A DNA stretch of 26,757 nucleotides. It comes from Bacillota bacterium. Its GTDB lineage: Bacteria; Bacillota; Clostridia; Christensenellales; JAEXRW01. The notes beneath the pieces were generated by a model. That model made no database searches and was not told the origin of the DNA. It saw only the letters and a program-made list of their open reading frames with translations. Location: assembly GCA_023454175.1 (NCBI GenBank), contig JAEXRW010000038.1, positions 1-26,757 of the forward strand. Reading direction: 5' to 3'. A program made the position numbers and the translations under genes. Of the stretch, positions 13,810-20,489 are shown one piece after another; positions within the stretch are counted from its first letter, which is position 1; every line of letters starts with the position of its first letter.

Positions 13810-14289
13810 ATGACGCAGGCAGCGGATATACTCATACGTCCCATGGAGCCAGGCGAGGAGGATGCGGTGCATTCCCTCGTTGCAGGTTGTTTCAATAGCT
13901 TCATTGCCCCCGGTTATTCGCAGGAGGGCGTCGATAAGTTCTATGAATATGTGCAGCCGGAGTGCATCCGGCTGCGCTCGGGTGATGGTCATTTCCTGCT
14001 CGTCGCGGTGGCGGATGGCGTTATCGCGGGAATCATCGAGGTGCGAAACTATGACCACGTCTCCCTGTTCTTTGTCGATGAACGCTGCCAGGGCCAGGGC
14101 GTCGGACGCAGTCTTTTTGAAGCCGCACTGGAATTGTGCAGGGGCCATGACCCGGCCCTTGCCTCCCTTACGGTGAATTCCTCCCCCTATGCGGTGCCGG
14201 TCTATGGGAAACTGGGTTTCCGTCCAGTGGAGCCGGAAAAGGTGGTAAACGGTATCCGTTTCACGCCCATGAAGCTGGACCTGGTTTGA
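13810..14289 (+). CDS. GNAT family N-acetyltransferase
   Basis: 159 residues. Motif A is 'VSLFFVDERCQGQGVGRSLFEAAL', with the acetyl-CoA loop QGQGVG, and 'NSSPYAVPVYGKLGFRPVEPE' is the usual C-terminal part with the Tyr general acid. The N-terminal part has 'IRPMEPGEEDAVHSLV'. The arrangement resembles YafP/ElaA-like acetyltransferases, with unknown substrate. AGGAGG is seven bases before the ATG. Nineteen bases separate it from the hydrolase gene and 20 from the ACT-MBL gene, so the three are probably co-transcribed. Confidence 0.9.
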   Translation: MTQAADILIRPMEPGEEDAVHSLVAGCFNSFIAPGYSQEGVDKFYEYVQPECIRLRSGDGHFLLVAVADGVIAGIIEVRNYDHVSLFFVDERCQGQGVGRSLFEAALELCRGHDPALASLTVNSSPYAVPVYGKLGFRPVEPEKVVNGIRFTPMKLDLV

Positions 14290-14309
14290 GCCTGATAGAA
14301 TGAATTGGA

Positions 14310-15839
14310 TTGGAGTGCATTGTTATCCCCAGGCGTTCCTATGTCACCAGCATGCCCGATAAGGCCGGCGCCTTCCTGCGCGCGTCGAAGATCATCGCGG
14401 GGCATTCGGGCAATATCGTCCGCGTCAGCTTCAATAAAGCCGTGGACCTGCACACCCTCTTCATCGACGTGGAGGCCGATGAGGAGGATCTCGACGCCAT
14501 CGGCTGTGAACTGGAATCCATCGGCTATTTGAATAATGAGATACCCCAGGTCCGCGTCATCGTGGTGGATATCAGGATACCCGATGTTCCCGGCGCCGTC
14601 CTGCCCGTACTGCAAATACTCGAGCGGTACCATATCAATATCTCCTATATGAATTCCGTGGGGAACGGCGCCCCGTACCAGCGCTTCAAGATGGGGCTCC
14701 TCATTGAAGACCCCGGCATGGTCAAGAGGCTGCTGGATGATATCACCCGCGTCTACCCCCTGGACATCATGGACTATGACGACGTGGAAAAGAACCTGGA
14801 CAATACCATCTTCTATATCCGCCTGGCTGGCGAGATGCAGCGCCTGCTGGGCCTGGACGCCGGCAAGACCATGGAGTTCATCTCCGAGTCCAACCGCATT
14901 TTCCAGACGTTCGACGAAAAGGGCGGGGACCCCGGCAGGGTGTTCGATTCTATCCGCCGCTTTGCCCATTTCATCAGCACGCACCGGGGGCAGGCTTTCC
15001 ATGCGGATATTGAAAGGGTGCCGGTAACCGAAAACGTAACGCTCTACAATATCCAGCCCCCCTGCGGCAGCAATACGTATGTGCTGGACACTCCCGGCGA
15101 GCTCACCCTCGTGGATACCGGTTACGCCATATATGCAGGCGAGCTGCTCGGGGTATTGAAACGGCTCTTCCCGGATTGGGACGGGAGGAAAAAAAGGGTG
15201 TTCATCACCCACGCCGATGTGGATCATTGCGGCCTGCTCTCCGCGCTGGGGGATGCCGGGGTCTGGATGAATGAAAAGAGCGCCGTCAGCCTGCGCCGGC
15301 AGTATGAAGGCGAGCCCGATTTCCGCGAGGCCAACGATTTTTCCCTCGGTTACAGCCGCCTCAGCCGCATCATCTCGGGCTATATCCCGGCAGACCCGGC
15401 CGCATTTCATATTCTGGATAGCGGGACGCCGGACGAGCATGGCGACCTGCTCCATATCGGGAGCTTCACCGCCGGCGGTCTGGTGTTTGAGGTGCATGAA
15501 GGCAGTGGCGGCCACCTCCATGGCGAGATGGTCTTCCTCTGCCGTTCCCACGGGCTCATTTTCACCGGGGATGATCTGGTGAATATCTCCGGTTTTTCCC
15601 CCGAGCGCGCGGAGTTTAATTCCCTGGCGCCCTACCTCATGCGCAGTGTGAACATGGATTCTGTGAAGGCCACGGCTGTACGCCGCCGGATCGTGGATCT
15701 GATCCGGGAAGTGGAGGCTGTGGGTGGGAAGCCCTGCCTCGTCTGCGGCGGCCACGGCCCCCTCTCCGTCCTGGCGGATGGCAGGCTGAAAAAAGCTCCC
15801 GGCGCGATCCATCTGGATATGGACGCCGGGAAGGTATAA
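14310..15839 (+). CDS. ACT-ACT-metallo-beta-lactamase-fold fusion protein
   Basis: 509 residues. Two ACT-like domains (about 8-75 and 80-157; 'SMPDKAGAFLRASKIIAGHSGNI' and 'RIPDVPGAVLPVLQILERYHINI' are the loop-helix elements) are followed by a helical linker (about 165-235) and an MBL-fold hydrolase. Metal ligands in the last part: HADVDH (301-306, the HxDxDH variant), GGHLHGEM (about 401-407), TGDD (419-422) and CGGHG (479-483). ACT domains usually bind amino acids, so a hydrolase controlled by an amino acid is the natural inference. The start is TTG 14310: an in-frame TGA lies at 14301, and the nearby ATG (14300) is out of frame. The ribosome site is weak, so coupling to the upstream GNAT is likely. 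Confidence 0.82.
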   Translation: MECIVIPRRSYVTSMPDKAGAFLRASKIIAGHSGNIVRVSFNKAVDLHTLFIDVEADEEDLDAIGCELESIGYLNNEIPQVRVIVVDIRIPDVPGAVLPVLQILERYHINISYMNSVGNGAPYQRFKMGLLIEDPGMVKRLLDDITRVYPLDIMDYDDVEKNLDNTIFYIRLAGEMQRLLGLDAGKTMEFISESNRIFQTFDEKGGDPGRVFDSIRRFAHFISTHRGQAFHADIERVPVTENVTLYNIQPPCGSNTYVLDTPGELTLVDTGYAIYAGELLGVLKRLFPDWDGRKKRVFITHADVDHCGLLSALGDAGVWMNEKSAVSLRRQYEGEPDFREANDFSLGYSRLSRIISGYIPADPAAFHILDSGTPDEHGDLLHIGSFTAGGLVFEVHEGSGGHLHGEMVFLCRSHGLIFTGDDLVNISGFSPERAEFNSLAPYLMRSVNMDSVKATAVRRRIVDLIREVEAVGGKPCLVCGGHGPLSVLADGRLKKAPGAIHLDMDAGKV

Positions 15840-15883
15840 GCAGTTCAAGTGCAGAATATGTATGCTCAGCAGGAGGTGTTTCC

Positions 15884-16114
15884 GTGGATACGATCATGCC
15901 GGTCAATAGTCGGGTGGATCTTGTCCATTTCGTTCAGGCATTGAAGCTGGACCTTGCGGCAGGCAAAGGGGAATGGGAAAACGCGACGCTTGAAAAGTAT
16001 CTGGACGCGATGGCCGCCTGGCTGGAGGATATGGGCGGCAGGCCGGATATTTCCCGTCAGAATCCCTGGCAGCTCTTTGCCGATATCCTCACGGCGTCCA
16101 AAACATACGAATGA
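15884..16114 (+). CDS. Small DUF7660-like protein
   Basis: 76 residues from GTG 15884 with a perfect AGGAGGTG six bases upstream. The sequence pattern 'SRVDLVHFVQALKLDLAAGKGEWENATLEKYLDAMAAWLEDM' and 'NPWQLFADILTASKTYE' matches small proteins I recall as DUF7660, of unknown function and often near immunity-type genes. Helical, cytoplasmic, acidic. It follows the ACT-MBL gene by 44 bases and probably ends that operon. The family call is from memory. Confidence 0.7.
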   Translation: MDTIMPVNSRVDLVHFVQALKLDLAAGKGEWENATLEKYLDAMAAWLEDMGGRPDISRQNPWQLFADILTASKTYE

Positions 16115-16126
16115 CTTCCCCCTGTT

Positions 16127-16558
16127 TCAGACGGCGTTTGCCTTCAGCGTCACTTCCACGTTGCCCCGCACTGCCTTGGAGTACGGGCATACGGTGTCGG
16201 CTTCCCGGACCAGTCTCTCCGCGTCGGCCTGCGTTACTCCGCCGATATTGGCCGTGAGGTCCACTTTCAGCGCGTAGCTTCCCGTTTCGTCCCGTCCGAT
16301 GCTAACGGCCGCCTTCACTTCGATACCCTGGATGGCAGTTTTGGATACCCGCGCCGCATGCTCCACCGAGCTGCCGAAGCACGCCGCGTACCCCGCCGCG
16401 AAAAGGTCTTCCGGCGTGGTGGTCCCCGGTCTTTCCAGGCCGCCCATGCCTTTGGGCATCGTCAGGTCCAGGCTCACCAGCCCGTTGTCCGTCTTTGTAT
16501 GCCCGTTCCTTCCGCCGGTCGATGTGGCATATGCGGTGTATACCGTGTTGATCGCCAT
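16127..16558 (-). CDS. ohr: Organic hydroperoxide resistance protein (Ohr)
   Basis: 143 residues from ATG 16558 (GGGAGGAA precedes it; the in-frame start at 16591 is poor). It reduces organic and fatty-acid hydroperoxides using a Cys pair: Cys60 in GYAACFGSS and Cys124 in DTVCPYSKA, both present. The N-terminal 'YTAYATSTGGRNGH' and 'GGLERPGTTTPEDLFAAGYAAC' are typical of Ohr rather than OsmC. Cytoplasmic; electrons normally come from lipoylated proteins. The gene converges with the DUF7660-like gene. Its promoter and a nearby inverted repeat lie in the divergent region at 16597-16666. No ohrR gene is seen in the window. Confidence 0.93.
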   Translation of the reverse strand: MAINTVYTAYATSTGGRNGHTKTDNGLVSLDLTMPKGMGGLERPGTTTPEDLFAAGYAACFGSSVEHAARVSKTAIQGIEVKAAVSIGRDETGSYALKVDLTANIGGVTQADAERLVREADTVCPYSKAVRGNVEVTLKANAV

Positions 16559-16596
16559 AGTTCTTCCTCCCTGCTCTGTCGTGGATTGCATATGTG

Positions 16597-16625
16597 TTAT
16601 TATTAACCCCTTTTCGGCGTGTCAA
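16597..16625 (-). promoter_or_regulatory. ohr promoter
   Basis: On the minus strand: perfect TTGACA (16620-16625), a 17-base spacer and TAATAA (16597-16602). The -10 is weak, which would suit a regulated gene. Confidence 0.55.
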
Positions 16626-16637
16626 AACGCAGGTATT

Positions 16638-16666
16638 ATCGACAATATGCGTCGTTTATTGTCGAT
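16638..16666. promoter_or_regulatory. Perfect inverted repeat, candidate operator
   Basis: ATCGACAATA (16638-16647), 9 bases, TATTGTCGAT (16657-16666). It lies just upstream of the ohr -35 and in front of the divergent gene at 16754. Length and spacing suit a MarR/OhrR-type dimer, but the half-site differs from the TACAATT known for Bacillus OhrR. Confidence 0.5.
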
Positions 16667-16753
16667 TGTATTTCATTTTGATTAATTTTGTTGCGGGGTA
16701 TTCCGATATTTGTTTTGGGGTGTCCGAAATACAGGATCGGGGAAGGCAGGAAT

Positions 16754-17098
16754 ATGGGTAATTTATGGCTTCGGCAAAATGGGAAAAGGATCTATTTTAT
16801 GGATTTCGGGGACTGTGAAAAGGTCGGGGATGCGTTGGAGTGTCTGCTGCAGGCATATCACAGTATAACAGGGAGTAAAGGAAAGCTCCTGGTCCTTTAT
16901 GGTTTTGATACGGCTGCTGTCCGTCACAGGGACTTTGTAGACCAATTCCGCGAGATCCTGAAGCTCACCCGTTTCAGGGAAAAGATCGAAAAAGCCGCGG
17001 CATTCGGGCATAACGCTGCAAAGGCCTTCGACGCCCGCTGCGGGGATCTCCGATACTTTGCCACGCGGAAGGAAGCCCTGGACTGGCTTATTTCATGA
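16754..17098 (+). CDS. Small SpoIIAA/STAS-like protein, tentative
   Basis: 114 residues from ATG 16754, with GGAAGGCAGG upstream. The pattern is 'LLVLYGFDTAAVRHRDFVDQF', 'REKIEKAAAFGHNAAKAF' and a final 'LRYFATRKEALDWLIS'. The alternation of strand, helix and a terminal 'F-x-x-R-x-E-A-L-x-W-L' is like the SpoIIAA-like (STAS/SEC14) small proteins. These act as binding or switch domains; the partner is unknown. Cytoplasmic. It is divergent from ohr, with the inverted repeat between them, and convergent with the next gene. A longer start at 16688 is less likely. Confidence 0.6.
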   Translation: MGNLWLRQNGKRIYFMDFGDCEKVGDALECLLQAYHSITGSKGKLLVLYGFDTAAVRHRDFVDQFREILKLTRFREKIEKAAAFGHNAAKAFDARCGDLRYFATRKEALDWLIS

Positions 17099-17131
17099 AA
17101 TGAGTATTTTTGAATTTTGCATGATATGCAC

Positions 17132-17159
17132 ATGCCCTCCGGTATAGGAGGGCATTCCT
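17132..17159 (+). terminator. Terminator hairpin between convergent genes
   Basis: ATGCCCTCC (17132-17140), a 6-base loop and GGAGGGCAT (17147-17155), then TCCTTT. This is a strong 9-bp stem; the T-run is poor on the plus strand and absent on the minus strand. Confidence 0.55.
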
Positions 17160-17170
17160 TTATGAATGCT

Positions 17171-18376
17171 CTATCTTCTGTCCGCTTCCCTGCCATATGG
17201 ATCAATAAGGACCGCCGCATCCGCCTTCTTGTCATGCCAGATCTTTTTTGCCGTCCAAAGTAAACCGCTTGGAGGAGGGTTTTCCTTTCCGCTGTAGACC
17301 GTGAGGGTCTTTCCCGGCTCCAGCATGGTGCCGCCCGGGAAGAAGTACAGGTCGTTCCCCTTCTCCGGGAGGATGCTCCACCCGTCCAGGTCCACCGTCT
17401 GGCCCGAGTCGTTCCGGATGGTGATATGCTCGTCCTTTGTATCCAGTTCTGTGATCTTGAATGCGGGCATTTGCTGGCCGTCGGGCGGCTTCACGGCGAA
17501 AAACTGCACCTTTCCGCCCTCCGCCTCGCACAGCATCGTGCCTGTTTCCCCCAGCATATAGGTCGTGGCTCCGTGCGCTTTGAACCGCTCGATGAAGCCC
17601 GGCAGCGGGCTCTCCGCGTCTTCGGCTGTGTTGGTGACGATGCAGTACTCGGGTTTGGCCGCAGCGAGCCATTGCGGGGAGGAGGCGTCCGATTCGCCGT
17701 GGTGCCCCGCCTTCAATACGTCGCAGTCCAGCGGGATCTGCCTTTTCAGCAGCGCTTCCTCACCCATGAAAAGCTGGTCCGCTGCGAAAAGCACTTTCGA
17801 GCCTTCATATTCCAGCATCAGCACCAGGCTGTTGTCGTTTTCCGCCGGGAATGTCCCGTTGGGCCCCAATGCCGTCATCGTCGCGCCGCCTATTTCGATT
17901 TTTGCCCCGGGTTCCAGATTTTCCACCGTCATGCCGTTTTGGTTCGCGGTCTCCATCATATTCTGTGTGGCCTTGCCGTAATCCGCCGGCGTGGTATAGA
18001 GCTGTTTGCAGGGCGCCAGTTTCAGGATCTCGTCCAGGTTCCCCACATGGTCGCTGTGCGGGTGCGAGATGAAGACGGCTTCGAGTTTGTCCACCTTGTG
18101 GAGCCTCAGCTGCCTCCCCACCTCGGCAAATCCTTTTTTGGGGCCGGTGTCCACCAGGAACCACTTCCCGCCCGGTATGCCGATGAGGGCCGCGTCCCCC
18201 TTGCCCACGTTGATAAAAAATATGTTGAGCTTTTCCTTATCCCCCGAAGGATCATCCCCTGAATGTTTGGAGTCCGGACCCGCCGGTGCGCTCCCGCAGC
18301 AAACGAGGAGAAGGGTGGACATGACGATGAAAAGCACAGTCAGGAATGTACGGTACGGATGTTTTTTGTTCTGCAT
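17171..18376 (-). CDS. ComEC-like metallo-hydrolase lipoprotein with lamin-tail-like end
   Basis: 401 residues. The N-terminus is a signal peptide ending LLLVCCGSAPAG, where Cys26 or Cys27 would be lipidated (the lipobox is not ideal), followed by a Ser/Gly/Asp linker. The MBL domain (about 50-300) has the pattern of the C-terminal ComEC/Rec2 hydrolase: 'NIFFINVGKGDAALI', HPHSDH (105-110), 'VLFAADQLFMGEEAL' (Asp200), and GHHGESDASS (224-233). The last 95 residues (FKITELDTKDEHITIRNDSG, then 'VDLDGWSIL' and 'LEPGKTLTVYSG') look like a lamin-tail domain. A surface phosphodiesterase or nuclease is the likely activity. The ATG follows GGGAGAAGAA. Promoter at 18411-18439. Confidence 0.87.
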   Translation of the reverse strand: MQNKKHPYRTFLTVLFIVMSTLLLVCCGSAPAGPDSKHSGDDPSGDKEKLNIFFINVGKGDAALIGIPGGKWFLVDTGPKKGFAEVGRQLRLHKVDKLEAVFISHPHSDHVGNLDEILKLAPCKQLYTTPADYGKATQNMMETANQNGMTVENLEPGAKIEIGGATMTALGPNGTFPAENDNSLVLMLEYEGSKVLFAADQLFMGEEALLKRQIPLDCDVLKAGHHGESDASSPQWLAAAKPEYCIVTNTAEDAESPLPGFIERFKAHGATTYMLGETGTMLCEAEGGKVQFFAVKPPDGQQMPAFKITELDTKDEHITIRNDSGQTVDLDGWSILPEKGNDLYFFPGGTMLEPGKTLTVYSGKENPPPSGLLWTAKKIWHDKKADAAVLIDPYGREADRR

Positions 18377-18410
18377 TTCTTCTCCCGTTTATTATTTATG
18401 TGTTGCGTAT

Positions 18411-18439
18411 ATTTTACAATGATATGTTGGATTCTGCAA
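18411..18439 (-). promoter_or_regulatory. Candidate promoter of the ComEC-like lipoprotein gene
   Basis: On the minus strand: TTGCAG (18434-18439), a 17-base spacer and TAAAAT (18411-18416). Confidence 0.5.
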
Positions 18440-18484
18440 TCATTTCCCGTAACGCTCGACTCTCCGCTCAACCATGCTCTAATC

Positions 18485-18535
18485 CTAGCTCCCTCAGACG
18501 AGGGAGCTGTCACCGAAGGTGACTGAAGGAGGGAA
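18485..18535 (+). repeat. Two-hairpin palindromic repeat, short type (copy A4)
   Basis: AGCTCCCTC-AGAC-GAGGGAGCT, then GTCACC-GAA-GGTGAC, tail TGAAGGAGGGA. The second stem differs from copies A1 and A2 at one position on each side, with pairing kept (G-C there, A-T here). Confidence 0.88.
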
Positions 18536-18579
18536 ATTTAATGGCATCTTCTATTTGTTGCTTTCACCCCATACATGCC

Positions 18580-18593
18580 TCAACTCTCAACTA
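18580..18593 (-). repeat. Short heptad array at the DUF2807 stop codon
   Basis: On the minus strand the stop TAG (18591-18593) is followed by TTGAGAG and TTGAGGC. Only one full unit and one altered unit remain. Confidence 0.65.
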
Positions 18594-19319
18594 CCGTTTC
18601 ATCGCCTTGCCCCCGCCCTGCCCGCTGATGTCCACCCGCTGCGGGTTCCCGTCGTAGAGGATGTTCCCCGCGCCGCTGATGAGCCCCGTCAGCTCCGTGT
18701 CTGTGTAAACCTGCGCGTTCCCGTTCCCGGTTATGTTCACATGCGCGGCGCTGCCTTTGCACTGGAATCCCCGGTATTCACCTGTCCCGCTGATCTCCAC
18801 CGTCTGGGTTGTGGCGCTCCCCGAAAGGGTAATGTTCCCCGCGCCGGTTATGGCAGCCTTGATAGTGGCTGCGTCAAGCGCCATATCGATTGCGCCCGTC
18901 CCGCCCATCTCAATCTCGTAGACGTCACCTTTCATTGGATTCTCTCCCTGTGTCAGCACCGTCCCCTCGCCCGATACCCGGATCAGCCCGTGGCTGAATG
19001 CCGGTACCCGCGCCTTCACCGTTTTGTTCGTGGTCAGCGTGGTCCCCGGTTTGAACGCCAGCTCCAGTACGCCCGTTTCGCTCTGCCGGTTGTCCATAGC
19101 GTCCAGCAGGTCGCTCTCCCCCTCCAGCACCGCCATCCCGTTCAATGTTGGATCGATCGTCACATCGTACGCGCCCAGCACGTTCACACCCGTCAGCGTG
19201 AGCTCCAGGGGCATATTCCGTGACTCCACCTTTGCGTTCCCGACTGCCCCCGGCACATTCTGGCACCCGGTTAGGATGACCAGTAGGATGATAAAGATCG
19301 TAAAGGATGTCCTTTTCAT
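18591..19319 (-). CDS. DUF2807 lipoprotein (auto-transporter-adhesin head GIN type)
   Basis: 242 residues from ATG 19319; GGGGGATT precedes it, and a longer frame to 19370 has no support. The signal peptide MKRTSFTIFIILLVILTGC ends in a good lipobox (Cys19). The rest is a right-handed beta-helix-like series of short strands with Gly/Asn/Asp turns ('VSGEGTVL', 'MGGTGAIDMALDAATIKAAITGAGNITLSG', 'ISGTGEYRGF', 'ITGNGNAQVY', 'ISGAGNILYDG'), the hallmark of the DUF2807 head domain. It should be attached to the outer face of the membrane. Function unknown in Firmicutes; adhesion or envelope sensing are guesses. Confidence 0.85.
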   Translation of the reverse strand: MKRTSFTIFIILLVILTGCQNVPGAVGNAKVESRNMPLELTLTGVNVLGAYDVTIDPTLNGMAVLEGESDLLDAMDNRQSETGVLELAFKPGTTLTTNKTVKARVPAFSHGLIRVSGEGTVLTQGENPMKGDVYEIEMGGTGAIDMALDAATIKAAITGAGNITLSGSATTQTVEISGTGEYRGFQCKGSAAHVNITGNGNAQVYTDTELTGLISGAGNILYDGNPQRVDISGQGGGKAMKR

Positions 19320-19381
19320 GGATAATCCCCCGTTGTTCATAAACATAGGCTTCCATTGCTTTAGTATCATTTTTGACCTGG

Positions 19382-19410
19382 TTGATTATCCCGTTGAGAT
19401 TGAATATAAT
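19382..19410 (+). promoter_or_regulatory. Promoter of the AT-rich two-gene island
   Basis: TTGATT (19382-19387), a 17-base spacer and a perfect TATAAT (19405-19410). The leader is about 57 bases before ATG 19474. Confidence 0.7.
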
Positions 19411-19473
19411 CTTTCTATATATTGTTAATTCCGTTTGCCGCTGCGCGAGAGATAATAAAGAGGTTTGTTTAAT

Positions 19474-19839
19474 ATGAAAAAGCAATTTATGATTATCCTC
19501 ATTCTCTTAACAATACTATGTTCAGGATGTATGCCAACAGATGATAGTCCCTACCCCAATGGCGGGAGAGATACGTATGATCAATTTGGCAATAGAAGAT
19601 TCGTTTTACTGTCAGGTGGTGGGTTAACCTTATATGATCGGAAGACAGATGAAACGATAGACTATGATGTATATAACTACGTTGAAATTAAACCGTATGT
19701 TTATGCTGTTGGCAGTGAAGGATATACCAAATTGAACTATGTAACAGGGGATTATTCACAGAGCAAAGATATCGATAGTTTCTCCAAAGAAGATAGAGTA
19801 ACATTGCAAAAGCTAGAGAACGATAAACTTAAGGCATGA
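19474..19839 (+). CDS. Small hypothetical lipoprotein
   Basis: 121 residues from ATG 19474, with AGAGG upstream. The N-terminus MKKQFMIILILLTILCSGC is a lipoprotein signal peptide, with Cys19 as the likely lipidation site. The mature part is Tyr- and Asp-rich, with short strands ('RRFVLLSGGGLTLYDRKTDET', 'YNYVEIKPYVYAVGSEGY', 'LNYVTGDYSQ') that look like a small beta-rich or partial beta-propeller repeat. I do not recognise the family. Base composition is clearly more AT-rich than the neighbours. The stop TGA overlaps the next gene's start (ATGATG). Confidence 0.7.
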   Translation: MKKQFMIILILLTILCSGCMPTDDSPYPNGGRDTYDQFGNRRFVLLSGGGLTLYDRKTDETIDYDVYNYVEIKPYVYAVGSEGYTKLNYVTGDYSQSKDIDSFSKEDRVTLQKLENDKLKA

Positions 19840-20228
19840 TGTTCCCAAATAGGAGTGACCCAGTTAAACACAAAATATCCATGTCCATGAACATAATGAA
19901 ATTATGGACTAGAATCTCTAGCGATTCTGAGACTAATTATTTCAAGCTATATGATTGTTTAGCAAACAGTCGTGATTCTTTGATAATTGCTATTGACGGA
20001 TTCTATCATGGGCGAATCCTGCTTACAGGTAAAAAGCGCTCCATGCAGCAGTTACAGCAAATGTATTCACAGGCAAAGAAACTGCCTCATGAATTAAATG
20101 ACTTCCCTGATCTGTTTTGCAGGCTTTATCACTTTGATAGGATACCCTTTGAGGACGATATCACGGTCGATTTTGTGTTGGACATAGATACCGGCAGGAT
20201 TTATTCGCCTTCATACGGACATAGCTGA
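19836..20228 (+). CDS. Hypothetical protein co-translated with the preceding lipoprotein
   Basis: 130 residues. It begins at ATG 19836, overlapping the previous stop by 4 bases, so translation is coupled; no independent ribosome site is visible. There is no signal peptide or membrane segment. Features: 'NYFKLYDCLANSRDSLIIAIDGFYHGRILLTGKKRS', a Gln-rich helix (MQQLQQMYSQAKKL) and 'ITVDFVLDIDTGRIYSPSYG'. No family recognised. A lipoprotein with a cytoplasmic partner in an AT-rich two-gene unit could be a transferred cargo, perhaps a phage or defence-type accessory, but nothing in the sequence shows which. It ends with a terminator at 20249-20278. Confidence 0.65.
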   Translation: MMFPNRSDPVKHKISMSMNIMKLWTRISSDSETNYFKLYDCLANSRDSLIIAIDGFYHGRILLTGKKRSMQQLQQMYSQAKKLPHELNDFPDLFCRLYHFDRIPFEDDITVDFVLDIDTGRIYSPSYGHS

Positions 20229-20248
20229 TAGTGTATCTGGATACTAAA

Positions 20249-20278
20249 AATAGGACCGTACTTTACAGGTCCTATTAT
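20249..20278 (+). terminator. Terminator of the AT-rich island
   Basis: AATAGGACC (20249-20257), a 10-base loop and GGTCCTATT (20268-20276), then ATTG. The 9-bp stem is perfect; the T-run is short. Confidence 0.6.
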
Positions 20279-20303
20279 TGAGTTCGGTGGTATGAGATTC
20301 AAT

Positions 20304-20396
20304 TCCCCAGGGCTATCTTGCCTCCCTCATGAGGGAGATGGCGCGAAGTGATTCCAATTAGACAAATTGGAATCACTATGGCGCCGGAAGGAGTGA
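20304..20396 (+). repeat. Two-hairpin palindromic repeat, long type (copy B2)
   Basis: CCCCAGGG lead, CCTCCCTC-AT-GAGGGAGA, then GGCGC, AGTGATTCCAATT, a loop, AATTGGAATCACT, GCGCC and the tail GGAAGGAGTGA. The first stem has one weak pair at its base. It lies between the AT-rich island and RNase G. Confidence 0.85.
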
Positions 20397-20455
20397 GTCA
20401 AAATCCATCCGCAATTCTTAACTATTAACGAATATATTTCCCCGCAGGGCCTACC

Positions 20456-20489
20456 CAACTGTCAACTTTCAACTTTCAACTCTCAACTA
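20456..20489 (-). repeat. Heptad array starting in the RNase G stop codon
   Basis: On the minus strand TAG (20487-20489) continues into TTGAGAG, TTGAAAG, TTGAAAG, TTGACAG, TTGGG and then TAGGCCCTGCGGGG (20440-20449). The unit order differs from the glycosylase array, but the modules are the same. Confidence 0.88.

Noticed and set aside
14310..15839. Beta-lactamase (antibiotic resistance) for the MBL-fold proteins
   Set aside because: Motifs are those of general MBL hydrolases (HxDxDH here, ComEC-like at 17171). Nothing points to beta-lactam hydrolysis.
14202..15848. Long open frame (548 codons) on the minus strand
   Set aside because: It is antisense to the ACT-ACT-MBL gene, whose protein has clear domains. 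The antisense translation shows no family pattern and is an effect of codon bias.
19474..20228. Toxin-antitoxin or immunity pair
   Set aside because: Overlapping small genes and AT-richness suggest it, but neither protein shows a known toxin, antitoxin or immunity motif.
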